64,000 bases of DNA, from contig NZ_JAMXMY010000002.1 in NCBI RefSeq assembly GCF_024055795.1, positions 248,001 through 312,000 on the forward strand, written 5' to 3'. The position numbers were made by a program, and so were the translations under genes. Below the pieces are notes generated by a model. It made no database searches. It was not told the origin of the DNA and saw nothing but the letters and a program-made list of their open reading frames with translations. This stretch comes from Actinoallomurus purpureus. GTDB taxonomy: Bacteria > Actinomycetota > Actinomycetes > Streptosporangiales > Streptosporangiaceae. Below are positions 1-8,170 of this stretch, in pieces; within the stretch, counting starts at the first letter, position 1; every line of letters starts with the position of its first letter.

Positions 1-82
1 GGTAGAACGTGCGCTCAGACACTCCGCCAAGTTCTTCGAGGACCTGGGCGACGGTCAGAAGCTCGTCCCGCTTGGTGCTCAC
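1..82 (-). CDS. xis: Excisionase (Xis), helix-turn-helix, partial
   Basis: Only the first 27 codons are inside the window; the gene continues off the left edge. The visible residues (STKRDELLTV, then LEELGGVSERTFY) match the start of the second excisionase at 10801-10992 almost position for position, and that gene is a winged-helix DNA-binding protein of the MerR/excisionase type. The GTG start overlaps the rep stop codon as GTGA, so the two genes are translationally coupled. Xis would direct the integrase toward excision of the element. The matching integrase gene is expected just left of the window. Assignment rests on homology to the second copy and on the conserved rep-xis overlap. Confidence 0.75.
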   Translation of the reverse strand, partial: MSTKRDELLTVAQVLEELGGVSERTFY

Positions 83-1701
83 GCGGCCTCCTGAGTTGCC
101 GAAAGATCGAGCGTGGTCTTGGCCTGGTCGAGTTGGCGTCGCATGTCGATGCGTTCGGCGATGGCCGCGAGTAGGCGTTGCTCGACCGGTCCCACGTCCG
201 GGTCATCGGGTGGTGCGAGTTCCCAGGCGTAGCGGCCGGGGGTGGCAGGGTGGCCGGTTGCCGAAACACCGGCCTCAGCCAGGCGGGCAAGGACCCAGTT
301 CTTCCGGTCGGCCTTATGGTCGGCCAGGGTCTTGCCCGACCACTTGCGCGAGACGAGCACGCGGCGTCCGGCGTAGCCGAGGTATTCGCGTCGGTGTGCT
401 TTGGCCTTGCAGTAGCCGGGCGTCATCCCCGGCTTGGCCCCCTTGGGCTGCACTCCGTAGCGAAGCCAGTTCGCGCACGTGGGCGAGCACGGCTCATACC
501 GCAGTGCCTCCAGCAGCCGGTCAGCGTGGTCGGCTTGTGCGGGCGTCTGGGAGTCGTGGCATTCGGCGATGTCTTTGACCAGGTACTTGGTCAGGTAGCC
601 GATGCACCGGGCGGAGTCCGGGGAGCCCGCCATGACGCCTTGTGCGTCGATCTGACGGCCGAACCGGCCGACGTGCAGGGGTTCGGCGTCGTCGTCATCG
701 AGCGCTTTGAGAGCGTCCTGCCAGGTGGTGAGGGGCTGTCGGGTGTCGGGGTGGAGGTAGGCGCGTTCGCGTGCGTCCCAGTACGGCAGGCGCTCCCCCG
801 CGTAGACGACGCGGTCGGTCGGTGGCCACCACACTTGGGTGTAGGTCGCGGCGACGACTTGGCGCAGTTCGGCGCGGGAGATGGTCCCGCGGATTGCCAT
901 GTGCAGGTGAGGGGCGAGGCGGCGTTGGGGTTCGACGGCGGCGAAGTACTGCACGTCGTAGCCGACGAACCGGCGCAGGTTCTGCACGAACCGATCCACC
1001 AGCTTCGAGAAGTGCAACGCGTCCCGCGCCGCACGGGCGTAGTCGTAGGTGCTCGGGTCGACGGGGGTGCCGTCCGCCTTGACCCGCCCGTAGGAGTCCA
1101 AGGTGAGGGTCAGGAACAGCGACGGGCGGAACGTGTTGCCGTCGGGGGCGGTGTAGACCTTGCCCACCGTCCGTGCCGCAACCGGACGGCGAGGAAGGTC
1201 CGGGACGTCCTGACGGCGCTTGGTGGACCGCTTGGGGCGTTCCGGTGTCTCGGTCGGGATTCGGCCGACGACGCCGGTCCGGGTGAGTTCGGCGTTGATC
1301 TCGGTCAGCAGCTCACGCCACTCGCCCGCATCCTCACCGACGGCTTCCGCCTGTTCGGCCCAGGCTTGGACCTCAGCCCGCTTTTCCATCCAGAAGCGTT
1401 GTTCGGCGTCCGGGTCGGCTCGCTCGATCACCGGCTCAACATCGAGGTGCCAACCCTCCCGGCATTGGGTCGCCCGAAGCTTCCGCTTCCTCTCGGCGCA
1501 CGGCGGGCACACCGAGGCCAGGGTGTGCCCGCACGGCATGCTCACGATCTCGGTCTCACCGGTAGCCAGGTCGGTCCGGCGCATCGCCACCGGGCGGATG
1601 CACACCCCGTGTTCGACGGCCACGGCCTTGACGACCTCACGCGCCAGCGGCGGACGGACCTTGTGCGGAGCCTCCGGCGTGGTGGTGGTCTGCTCGGTCA
1701 C
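79..1701 (-). CDS. Rolling-circle-type replication initiator of an AICE
   Basis: 540 residues from a GTG start chosen because AGGAGG lies four bases upstream and because upstream codons look non-coding. The protein has the hallmarks of rolling-circle Rep proteins: a FLTLT strand motif at residues 196-200, an HLH metal-binding motif in LAPHLHMA at about 263-270, and a candidate catalytic tyrosine in CIGYLTKYLVK at about 366-376. A cysteine cluster (CGHT...CPPC) near residues 57-68 suggests a zinc site. In AICEs this protein nicks the excised circle to start replication. It sits between traB and xis on the same strand, as in the pSAM2-type layout. The exact nicking tyrosine is inferred. Confidence 0.85.
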   Translation of the reverse strand: MTEQTTTTPEAPHKVRPPLAREVVKAVAVEHGVCIRPVAMRRTDLATGETEIVSMPCGHTLASVCPPCAERKRKLRATQCREGWHLDVEPVIERADPDAEQRFWMEKRAEVQAWAEQAEAVGEDAGEWRELLTEINAELTRTGVVGRIPTETPERPKRSTKRRQDVPDLPRRPVAARTVGKVYTAPDGNTFRPSLFLTLTLDSYGRVKADGTPVDPSTYDYARAARDALHFSKLVDRFVQNLRRFVGYDVQYFAAVEPQRRLAPHLHMAIRGTISRAELRQVVAATYTQVWWPPTDRVVYAGERLPYWDARERAYLHPDTRQPLTTWQDALKALDDDDAEPLHVGRFGRQIDAQGVMAGSPDSARCIGYLTKYLVKDIAECHDSQTPAQADHADRLLEALRYEPCSPTCANWLRYGVQPKGAKPGMTPGYCKAKAHRREYLGYAGRRVLVSRKWSGKTLADHKADRKNWVLARLAEAGVSATGHPATPGRYAWELAPPDDPDVGPVEQRLLAAIAERIDMRRQLDQAKTTLDLSATQEAA

Positions 1702-1740
1702 TTCGCCTCCTGTCGCATGTCGGTGGCGGGTACCGCCGCC

Positions 1741-1800
1741 GGCCAACTCACTTCGTTCACCCTTCGGGTCGCCTTCGGCGATTGGACGGCAGCGCTCCCC
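1741..1800. repeat. Structured non-coding repeat, copy 1
   Basis: A roughly 55-base stretch upstream of rep, containing CACCCTTCGGGT and GCCTTCGGC and then GACGGCAGC. It closely resembles the stretch at 8314-8370 in a second non-coding part of the same element. Both can fold into short GC-rich hairpins. The function is unknown; a replication or transfer site is possible. Confidence 0.5.
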
Positions 1801-1822
1801 TCCCGCCGGAAGTGGCCCGGCA

Positions 1823-3262
1823 TCAAGCGGCCTCCGCCGTCAGGTACTCGCCCATCGCCGCGATGTCGTCATCGGAGACGAAGCCCGCGCGGACCCGCAC
1901 CGGGTCGGGGGAATCCTCCAGCCGGACATACGCGACGCCCGCACCGATCTGGGGGATCGGGGAGATCTGGTCAGCCAGCGCCCCGCGCTCGTAAACGCCA
2001 TCGCCAAGGACCATGTCGACCTGATCGGCCTCATCCAGCCGGAGAGTAATCCGGGTAGGGAAGAGATTGCGGATGTTGATGACGTCCTTGCGCGGGTCCT
2101 GCAACGCCCCGACGACGCAGATCCCGACCGACCGGCCTTGAGAGGTCAGCGTGGCCAGCGCCGCATCCGCCCGCTTCCGCAGATCACGGTCCGGGCAGTA
2201 CGCGGTCAAGAACGCCAGCTCATCCACCATCACGACGATGAACGGATCCGCGACCGTGGCCAGGAAGGTGCGGGTCACGCCGCCGAACCGGGCCGCCCGC
2301 TTGTGCATCTCCGAGACGGCCGCCTCCAGCAGCTCGACCATGCCGCCGGTCGCGTCGTCGCTGTAGCGGTTGAAGATCCCCCGCCCAAAGGCCAGCTCCA
2401 TCCGCTTGGGGTCGATCCCCCAGATCTCGACGAAACCCGCGCGCATCGCTGGGAGGAGCGCCCGCACCAGGCCCCACAGGATCGAGCCCTTGCCCGCGCC
2501 GGTGGCACCGGCGATCAGGACGTGTGTGCCGAGCAGGCGCAGCAGCCACGGCGAGGCGTCCTCACGCCTGCCGACCGGAACGGCGGTCAGGTCCACCTCA
2601 TCCTTAGCGGCGGGCATGGAGAGGGCAGCGAACGGTGTGGCGAGTGCGTCTCGGCGGACCAGCTCCAGCCACAGGAAGCCCGGTTTGTCGGCCGTGCGGA
2701 CCCGGCACAGCGCCGCCCCGAACCCGTGCGCGAGGTTCTCGGCATGGTCCCGCCAGATCTGAGGCGCCTGCCCCGACAGCATCTTGACCAGCACCCGATC
2801 CGTGTTCGCGGTCACGCGGACACGTTTGATCGCGGGCAGGTATTCGCGGGCGTTGCGGTAGAACGCCAGCCCGGACATCACCATCACCGGCTGCCAATGT
2901 CGCCGGTACACCAGCACATGACGCCACCGAGCACGGACCGGGCGGGCGACCAGCCGGACGAAGGAGTCCCACCAGTACGCCGCCCAGCACCCCAACCCCA
3001 GGCACGCCATGCCCACCAGGAACAGGGGCAGTTCCCAGCCGACCGCGTACACCAGCCACGCCGTCCCGCCGACCGTGATGGTGGCGATCGGGTGGCGGAC
3101 GAGGAAGAGGACCAGGCGCACGAGCGTGCGGACGAGGTTGACGACCAGGACCAGGCCCTGGGGCATGTGCCAGACCGGCGGAGCCCAGCGCGGCCCCTCG
3201 AACGGGTCAGCCGTCGCCGGAACCATCACATTGTCCGACGGGGCATCCTTGCGCAGACCCAT
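1823..3262 (-). CDS. traB: FtsK/SpoIIIE-type DNA translocase (TraB-like conjugative transfer protein)
   Basis: 479 residues. Hydrophobic segments at about 35-55 and 62-95 anchor it in the membrane. The Walker A motif GATGAGKG is at about 252-259 and the Walker B strand FIVVMVDE at about 341-348, in the FtsK/SpoIIIE fold. In Streptomyces-type conjugation one such hexameric ATPase moves double-stranded DNA between hyphae, so this is the likely transfer motor of the element. The ATG at 3262 was chosen because it overlaps the stop of the upstream small gene as TGATG; longer upstream reading belongs to another frame. The protein is somewhat short for TraB, and no separate C-terminal winged-helix domain is obvious. 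Confidence 0.85.
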   Translation of the reverse strand: MGLRKDAPSDNVMVPATADPFEGPRWAPPVWHMPQGLVLVVNLVRTLVRLVLFLVRHPIATITVGGTAWLVYAVGWELPLFLVGMACLGLGCWAAYWWDSFVRLVARPVRARWRHVLVYRRHWQPVMVMSGLAFYRNAREYLPAIKRVRVTANTDRVLVKMLSGQAPQIWRDHAENLAHGFGAALCRVRTADKPGFLWLELVRRDALATPFAALSMPAAKDEVDLTAVPVGRREDASPWLLRLLGTHVLIAGATGAGKGSILWGLVRALLPAMRAGFVEIWGIDPKRMELAFGRGIFNRYSDDATGGMVELLEAAVSEMHKRAARFGGVTRTFLATVADPFIVVMVDELAFLTAYCPDRDLRKRADAALATLTSQGRSVGICVVGALQDPRKDVINIRNLFPTRITLRLDEADQVDMVLGDGVYERGALADQISPIPQIGAGVAYVRLEDSPDPVRVRAGFVSDDDIAAMGEYLTAEAA

Positions 3263-3429
3263 CACCGGCCACCCCCAGCCGCGCCAGAGCGACGGGAGAG
3301 GCGTTCGGCGACGCGCTTGGGGAACAGCACCGTCTGGCCCACGCAGGCCGGGCACTTGCCGGTCTTGGTGGCCTTGGGCAACGGGTTGCGGCACACCGTG
3401 CAGCGCGGCCGTTTGGTTCGGGTAGACAT
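3262..3429 (-). CDS. Small zinc-ribbon-like protein of the element
   Basis: 55 residues, basic, with two CxxC pairs (CTVC near the start and CPAC about 17 residues later), which suggests a single zinc ribbon. It starts at ATG 3429 and its stop overlaps the traB start, so it is probably co-transcribed and coupled with traB. Small zinc-ribbon proteins are common next to transfer genes in AICEs, but the function is not known and I do not assign one. Confidence 0.6.
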   Translation of the reverse strand: MSTRTKRPRCTVCRNPLPKATKTGKCPACVGQTVLFPKRVAERLSRRSGAAGGGR

Positions 3430-3520
3430 GAACCGATCTCCATCCAGGAGTAGTGACCAGGAGTGAGGGATCAAAAAGGGGCGGCCGGAAGGGTGAGAGC
3501 TTCCAGCCGCCCCACCCAGA

Positions 3521-3790
3521 TCACGCCGCAGCGCGACCGGACTGCTTGGCCTGTTCGGTGTGCAGGCGTTCGACCTCGGCCAGGTACGCCGATGCGGCCT
3601 CGGCCAGTTGGCGGGCGAAGGTCACCGTCTCGTCCGTGACCTCGCGCCCGGAATCGCCGGAGGGGTACAGCGAGACGCCGAGCCCGTCGGTCTCGATGCG
3701 CAGTTGCACCGAGGAGGCTCCGGTCAGGCACTCAGCCCGCGCATCGCGGCTGTGACCCAGCATGAGCGAGCCGTGCGACGTCCACGCCAT
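3521..3790 (-). CDS. Hypothetical element protein, paralogue A
   Basis: 89 residues from ATG 3790, which overlaps the stop of the upstream gene as TGATG. The second half contains FARQLAEAASAYLAEVERL, a probable amphipathic helix. The next gene upstream carries the near copy FARGLAEQAAAYAIEVERL in the same place, so the two genes look like tandem duplicates that have diverged. No catalytic motif is visible and the function is unknown. The chain of overlapping starts indicates one transcript with traB and pra. Confidence 0.6.
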   Translation of the reverse strand: MAWTSHGSLMLGHSRDARAECLTGASSVQLRIETDGLGVSLYPSGDSGREVTDETVTFARQLAEAASAYLAEVERLHTEQAKQSGRAAA

Positions 3791-4044
3791 CACGCCGCCG
3801 CCTTCCTGCTCGCGCCGCCGTTGCGGTACAGCCGCTCGACCTCGATGGCGTAGGCCGCCGCCTGTTCGGCCAAGCCCCGCGCGAACTCCACGTGCGCCGC
3901 CGACAGCCGCTCGGGCAGGGTGAGGGAGACCAGCACCCCGCCCGTGGTGAGCGTGAACAGCGGCGTCCGGCACGCGTAGGACTGGAACACCGCCCGCGAA
4001 CGGGGCTCCACCGGCAGGGACAGCGCCGACGTCCGGGCCGCCAT
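3790..4044 (-). CDS. Hypothetical element protein, paralogue B
   Basis: 84 residues. ATG 4044 overlaps the stop of the pra-like gene, and its own stop overlaps the start of paralogue A. The C-terminal helix FARGLAEQAAAYAIEVERL resembles that of the downstream gene, while the N-terminal halves differ more. Unknown function. A GTG one codon upstream of the ATG is an alternative start. Confidence 0.6.
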   Translation of the reverse strand: MAARTSALSLPVEPRSRAVFQSYACRTPLFTLTTGGVLVSLTLPERLSAAHVEFARGLAEQAAAYAIEVERLYRNGGASRKAAA

Positions 4045-4454
4045 CACGCAGCCGCCTTACCGGCCGAAGGAGCAGCCTTCGCCGCACCCTTGGGATCGCG
4101 AATCGCCTTGGCCCGGAACGAGTACGCCAGCCGATCGGTCTTGGAATCCACGTACGGGGTGACCGTCAGGCCATCGAACTCCACCGCCGCGAACGGGAAC
4201 CCACCCGACGGAGCCGGAGGCACCGGCTGATGCTCCCCGAACAGCTTCACCTTGACCGACCCCTTCGCATTCGGGTCGGCGTCGATCACCTCCACCTGCC
4301 AAACCCGCTCGCCGGACTCCTTGTCACGCGCCTGAACCTGGTTGTCCTTCGTGGACTTGTCGAAGTCCCGAACCGGCTCGACCTGACCCCGAACGAACGC
4401 CCCGTGCGGAAACACGAACCCGAACTCCACGGGAATCGGACCCTGCATCGCCAT
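4044..4454 (-). CDS. pra: Pra-like activator of replication, integration and excision
   Basis: 136 residues from ATG 4454, which has GGAGG seven bases upstream. The sequence (PIPVEFGFVFPHGAFV, EPVRDFD, then WQVEVIDADP and GLTVTPYVD) resembles, from memory, the Pra protein family of pSAM2-like elements, which activates the rep-xis-int genes. It is the first gene of the leftward cluster and lies just downstream of a pair of palindromes that look like operators for the GntR repressor encoded at 4572-5306. The expected circuit is therefore that the Kor-like repressor shuts off pra and keeps the element integrated. Family recognition could be checked by a profile search. Confidence 0.65.
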   Translation of the reverse strand: MAMQGPIPVEFGFVFPHGAFVRGQVEPVRDFDKSTKDNQVQARDKESGERVWQVEVIDADPNAKGSVKVKLFGEHQPVPPAPSGGFPFAAVEFDGLTVTPYVDSKTDRLAYSFRAKAIRDPKGAAKAAPSAGKAAA

Positions 4455-4480
4455 GCCTCTACCTCCAGATCGGATGACCG

Positions 4481-4532
4481 CTTGTCCGGTCAACTGATCT
4501 CAAAGCTATGTCCGACGGCTTGACCGGACAAG
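4481..4532. promoter_or_regulatory. Paired palindromic operators upstream of pra
   Basis: Two 14-base sites, CTTGTCCGGTCAAC at 4481-4494 and CTTGACCGGACAAG at 4519-4532, each close to a palindrome. Twelve bases of one are the exact reverse complement of the other. Similar sequence occurs upstream of the GntR gene. This is the pattern expected for binding sites of the neighbouring GntR regulator over the pra promoter; binding itself is inferred. Confidence 0.6.
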
Positions 4533-4571
4533 TGGCTAACTAAGTGGCGTGGATCACAACCCGAACCGTGA

Positions 4572-5306
4572 TTAATCGGTCACGCTGTAGACGTCTTCCA
4601 ATTCGTGCAGCTCTCCCGGCAACGCCACGTCCGCGACCAGCAACGGCCGATCCCCCGCGTCATAGGCGGTAGCGGTCACCCCGAGCACGGGAGCTGTCTT
4701 TTCGACCTTGAGTAGATCGGCCTCCTGGCCGGACGGCAGCCGCGCCGACATCCGCTCCACGATGTGGTCAACGCGGATCTGCTTGAGCTTGCGCAGATGC
4801 TGCCGCACCCCGGTAGCCAGCGGCGCACGCGCGCCAAGATCGGTCCCCGCTGCGATGGGTTCGGGCAGCCAAAGCGAGATCAGTTCGACCGGTTGCCCGC
4901 CGTGCTCACCGACCCATTGCCGGAGCACACCGGCCGCGTTCTCCTCCAGGCCGAGCAGAGCTGCGACGTGCCGGGGGAGCGTGGCCGGCCGCGCCTCCAC
5001 CACGGTCACACCAGCGTTGGTTTCCGGTCGGTCGAGCAGGGTCTGCCCTGGCCGTGTGGTCCCCATCTGTTGGGTAGGCCGCCCCTTGGCGTAGGAGCCA
5101 AGCCCATGCTCGCGGGAGATCCAGCCGTCATGTTGGAGGATCTGCAAGGCACGGACCACCGTCGTGCGGCCGACCCCGAACTCCCGCACGAGCTGCGCCT
5201 CTGACGGCAGCATGTCCCCCGGACGGTAGGTGCCGTTCTCGATACGACGGCGCAGCTCGGTGACCACGCGCGCGTACTTCGGAAGGGGGAACTCCGCGTC
5301 TGCCAT
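4572..5306 (-). CDS. GntR/HutC-family repressor, Kor-like
   Basis: 244 residues. The N-terminal winged helix (about residues 8-75, including PSEAQLVREFGVGRTTVVRA) is followed by a UTRA-type effector domain of the HutC subfamily. Its position beside pra and its family match the KorSA repressor of pSAM2, which silences pra and itself. Sites like the paired palindromes at 4481-4532 also occur upstream of this gene at 5307-5320 and 5331-5344, which supports autoregulation. The ligand of the UTRA domain is unknown. The start is ATG 5306. Confidence 0.85.
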   Translation of the reverse strand: MADAEFPLPKYARVVTELRRRIENGTYRPGDMLPSEAQLVREFGVGRTTVVRALQILQHDGWISREHGLGSYAKGRPTQQMGTTRPGQTLLDRPETNAGVTVVEARPATLPRHVAALLGLEENAAGVLRQWVGEHGGQPVELISLWLPEPIAAGTDLGARAPLATGVRQHLRKLKQIRVDHIVERMSARLPSGQEADLLKVEKTAPVLGVTATAYDAGDRPLLVADVALPGELHELEDVYSVTD

Positions 5307-5344
5307 CTTGACCGCCTGACCGCTCTACCTGTTGACCGCACAAG
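5307..5344. promoter_or_regulatory. Putative autoregulatory operators of the GntR gene
   Basis: CTTGACCGCCTGAC (5307-5320) and GTTGACCGCACAAG (5331-5344) match the pra-side site CTTGACCGGACAAG in most positions. They lie immediately upstream of the start codon, where a repressor would block its own transcription. Confidence 0.5.
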
Positions 5345-5391
5345 CACACTAGCGGCCGAACCGGCCCCACGTCACGAAACCCCTCACCGCC

Positions 5392-5625
5392 TCAACGGTG
5401 TTGTCCGACTCCCAGAGTCCAGGATGCGCCCTGTCGCGGCGAGGGCCAGGGCCAGGACTGCGCCTTGATGACCGCCTGGGTCAACTGCTCGGGATCAGCG
5501 GCCTCGACCAGCCGCCACCCCGCCGGAGGCGGAACCATCGCCCACCAGGTCCCCGAATGTTCGCCGAACCAGATCACCGCACCGGGGAACCGGTGAGCAA
5601 GAACCGCCCGCTGATCGGCGTTCAC
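5392..5625 (-). CDS. Hypothetical AICE protein
   Basis: 77 residues if started at GTG 5625, whose GTGA overlap with the stop of the upstream gene indicates coupling. A longer start in the same frame is possible. The sequence is tryptophan-rich (AVIWFGEHSGTWWAMVPP, and WPWP near the end). It resembles small conserved proteins of Streptomyces mobile elements, but I do not know a function. Confidence 0.6.
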   Translation of the reverse strand: MNADQRAVLAHRFPGAVIWFGEHSGTWWAMVPPPAGWRLVEAADPEQLTQAVIKAQSWPWPSPRQGASWTLGVGQHR

Positions 5626-5906
5626 GGCCGTAGGGCCGACATCCCCGCGTGCTTCCACACCTCAGCGGCGATCGCCGCCCCCGCCCCCGCCGTATCGGTG
5701 ACGAGATACCGGCGCTCCCGGTGGTGCAACTCGAAGTGCTCGCCCGACTCATCCAAGGCGATGATCCAGGAGACGCCGCCGGACGCGTCGCGGATGAACA
5801 CGGCCGGGCGTGCGTCACTCATCCCTACCTGGAACCGAAACTTGATCAGCTCCCGGCACAACTCGGTCAGCAGCTCAAGCTCACGATTCCGACCAGACTC
5901 GCTCAT
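5622..5906 (-). CDS. Hypothetical AICE protein
   Basis: 94 residues from ATG 5906, with GGGAG upstream. It has an N-terminal acidic helix (ELELLTELCRELIKF) followed by a beta-rich part (VSWIIALDESGEHFELHHRERRY seen in pieces), which could be a small immunity- or chaperone-like fold. Overlap with the following gene suggests a two-gene unit. No recognised domain. Confidence 0.6.
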   Translation of the reverse strand: MSESGRNRELELLTELCRELIKFRFQVGMSDARPAVFIRDASGGVSWIIALDESGEHFELHHRERRYLVTDTAGAGAAIAAEVWKHAGMSALRP

Positions 5907-6040
5907 GCCCCGCTCCCTTCGTTGGTAGCGGGGCCGGTGACGGAACTCGATACGGACATCTCCACTCTCCAAAAGGCAGGGGAAGGGAGAGGTGGCCACG
6001 AGTCACCCGATCGGATCGACGTCACCGGCCCCGCAGCTCA

Positions 6041-6232
6041 TCACGCCGCGTCAGCCAGCCCCGAACCCGCACAGCCGGTGCAGTCGGCCACCGCCGAACC
6101 CGCATCCGCCGCCCAGGTCCTCGGCACGAACAGATCCACGCGAGAAGACCGAAGCTTCCAGCCTCGACCGCGACATGACAGGCACGCCTCAGCCGCTTGG
6201 TCGCTTTCCTGTTCCGGCTTCTCCACGGACAC
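6041..6232 (-). CDS. Small DnaJ-type zinc-finger protein
   Basis: 63 residues from GTG 6232, chosen for the GGAGGAG ribosome site six bases upstream. It contains two CxxCxGxG motifs, CLSCRGRG and CTGCAGSG, the repeat used by the DnaJ zinc finger. Such mini-proteins are common on actinobacterial mobile elements. The partner and role are unknown. Confidence 0.6.
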   Translation of the reverse strand: MSVEKPEQESDQAAEACLSCRGRGWKLRSSRVDLFVPRTWAADAGSAVADCTGCAGSGLADAA

Positions 6233-6323
6233 GTTTGGCTCCTCCACCGAGGCCGATTCGGGCGGTTTGCCCAGATGGACTGTCGTGACGTGGGGAAAAG
6301 CTATGGCGGTCTGGTAGCGGAAA

Positions 6324-6342
6324 CCCGGAAAGAAATTCCGGG
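6324..6342. promoter_or_regulatory. Inverted repeat upstream of the XRE regulator
   Basis: CCCGGAA and TTCCGGG arms separated by five bases, ending 12 bases before the XRE start codon. This is a plausible autoregulatory operator for that protein; it has not been tested. Confidence 0.4.
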
Positions 6343-6354
6343 GTCTGGGAGACA

Positions 6355-7584
6355 ATGCAGAACATGACCGAGCGACGGGAGGATCTAAGCCCTGGGCAGC
6401 GCGTCGCCTGGCATCGGCTCCGCCGTGGCATGTCACAAGAAGTCCTCGCCGGACTGGTCGGCCGTACTGAGGACTGGCTCAGCAAGATCGAGAACGATCG
6501 CGCCCCACTCGATCGACTCTCGGTGATCCGTTCCCTGGCCGACGCGCTCAACGTGACGATCTACGACCTCATCGGAGAACCGAAAGCGGCCACGAGCCAC
6601 CAGGAGCCACCCGGCGTAGCCGAAGTCCGAGCCGCACTGATGGACTACCGGCAGCTCTCTCCGCTGCTATCGGCGATCGAGAAGGACGACCAAGCGCCTC
6701 CGCTCGATTACCTGCAACGGGACCTCAACGAGGTCATGACCGCGTATCAGGCATCCCAGTACGGCCTGATGCTCCGGCGTATCCCCGAACTGTTGACTCA
6801 GATCCAGCTCGCCGCCGGAGAGTACTCCGGACACGAGCGCCAGACCGCCGAGCGACTCCTTGCCATGGCGACCCAGTCAGCCGCGATGATCCTGACCAAG
6901 CTCGGACAAGGCGATCTTGCCTGGATCGCCTCACAGCGCGGTCTTGCCGCCGCAGAACGGTCCGGCGATCCCGCAGTGACAGGCTCACTCCTACGATCGG
7001 TGATCCACTCGCTGCACAGCGACGGCCGCGCCGCAGACGCCCGCGACATGACACGACGGGCCGCCGACTACCTACGCCGGAATCTCGACCCGCACGAGCC
7101 CCGCATCATCTCCGTCTACGGAACCATGCTCCTACCCGGAGCCATCGCCGCCGCACGCGCCAACGACCGCGTCACCGCAGGCGAGTACCTGGCAGAAGCA
7201 GACGACATGGCGAGGCTGCTCGGGGCGGACACCAACCACCTATGGACAGCTTTCGGGCCGACCAACGTCAGAATTCACCGAGTCGCGACCGCGATGTCTC
7301 TCGGCGACGTACAGATAGCCCTGGACCTGATCCCCAGCGTCGACACCCGGAAGCTGCCGATTGAGCGACGTGTCCGTCATGCGCTCGAAGTCGTCAACGC
7401 CTACCTCTCCCGCAACCTCATCGGTGATGCCGTCGAGGAACTTCTACGAGCCGAGCGCGTGGCACCCGAGCAGGTACACGAACACGTCATGAGTCGCCAA
7501 CTCGTGCTCCGCCTACGCGCCACCGCCAGCGGCAAGCGAGACCGCAGGCTTGCCGAGCTCGCGCGACGGATGAAGATCCTTTGA
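6355..7584 (+). CDS. XRE-family regulator with TPR-like C-terminal region
   Basis: 409 residues. A Cro/C1-type helix-turn-helix occupies about residues 14-75 (LRRGMSQEVLAGLVGRTEDW is typical). The rest is helical and repeat-like, as in the large actinobacterial helix-turn-helix plus TPR regulators. A second ATG three codons in (6364) is an equally possible start. It is transcribed away from the transfer operon and ends 23 bases before the Nudix gene start, so the two probably form one unit. It may set the switch between integrated and excised states, but its target is unknown. Confidence 0.8.
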   Translation: MQNMTERREDLSPGQRVAWHRLRRGMSQEVLAGLVGRTEDWLSKIENDRAPLDRLSVIRSLADALNVTIYDLIGEPKAATSHQEPPGVAEVRAALMDYRQLSPLLSAIEKDDQAPPLDYLQRDLNEVMTAYQASQYGLMLRRIPELLTQIQLAAGEYSGHERQTAERLLAMATQSAAMILTKLGQGDLAWIASQRGLAAAERSGDPAVTGSLLRSVIHSLHSDGRAADARDMTRRAADYLRRNLDPHEPRIISVYGTMLLPGAIAAARANDRVTAGEYLAEADDMARLLGADTNHLWTAFGPTNVRIHRVATAMSLGDVQIALDLIPSVDTRKLPIERRVRHALEVVNAYLSRNLIGDAVEELLRAERVAPEQVHEHVMSRQLVLRLRATASGKRDRRLAELARRMKIL

Positions 7585-7607
7585 GTCGATCTCCTAGAGT
7601 CGGTCCC

Positions 7608-8087
7608 GTGACGACTGACTCAGCAGACAGCTTCGCCCGCCCCCGTGTCGCCGCCGGAGTTCTGTTCTTCGACGAACAAGACCGCGTCCTCTTGGTAGTG
7701 CCCTCCTACAAGGACTACCGCGACATCCCCGGTGGTTACATCGAACACGGTGAGACGCCGACCGAAGCCGCCGCCCGTGAGGTCCGCGAAGAACTCGGCA
7801 TCAGCCCGCCGATCGGACGGCTACTCGTCACCGACTGGGCACCCAACCAGACCGAGGGCGACAAATTGCTGTTCCTGTTCGACGGCGGCGTACTGGCCCC
7901 CGAGTACCGAGACAAGATCCAGCTCGCACCGGACGAACTGACCGCCTATGAGTTTCACGACGTGGCCCAGGCGCACGAGCTGACGATTTCCCGTCTGGCC
8001 CGCCGCATCATCCACGGCCACGCCGCCCGGCAAGACGGCAGCACCCGCTACCTCGAACACGGCGAACCCGCCAGCCAGGCGCTCTGA
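7608..8087 (+). CDS. Nudix hydrolase, possibly a Pif-like transfer immunity factor
   Basis: 159 residues from GTG 7608; a TTG in the same frame at 7581 would overlap the XRE stop. The complete Nudix box is present (GGYIEHGETPTEAAAREV, continuing REELGI), so the enzyme should bind metal and hydrolyse a nucleoside-diphosphate-linked substrate. In pSAM2 the Pif protein, which blocks redundant conjugal entry, has a Nudix motif, and Nudix genes beside helix-turn-helix regulators are typical of AICEs. The immunity role is an inference from that context. Confidence 0.75.
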   Translation: MTTDSADSFARPRVAAGVLFFDEQDRVLLVVPSYKDYRDIPGGYIEHGETPTEAAAREVREELGISPPIGRLLVTDWAPNQTEGDKLLFLFDGGVLAPEYRDKIQLAPDELTAYEFHDVAQAHELTISRLARRIIHGHAARQDGSTRYLEHGEPASQAL

Positions 8088-8135
8088 CGCGACGCGAGCA
8101 CGATTCTCTGCCGAATTTCGCTGTATTGGATCAAG

Positions 8136-8157
8136 GCGGCGGCGCAAGCGCCGCCGC
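8136..8157. terminator. Hairpin after the Nudix gene
   Basis: GCGGCGGCGC and GCGCCGCCGC form a perfect 10-bp stem with a two-base loop, about 50 bases after the Nudix stop. There is no U-tract. It may stop the XRE-Nudix transcript or belong to the structured tract. Confidence 0.45.
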
Positions 8158-8170
8158 AGGCCGCCCGCTC

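Noticed and set aside
178-3466. Long rightward frames over rep and traB
   Set aside because: The leftward proteins carry Rep and FtsK motifs, while these rightward frames have only shadow composition.
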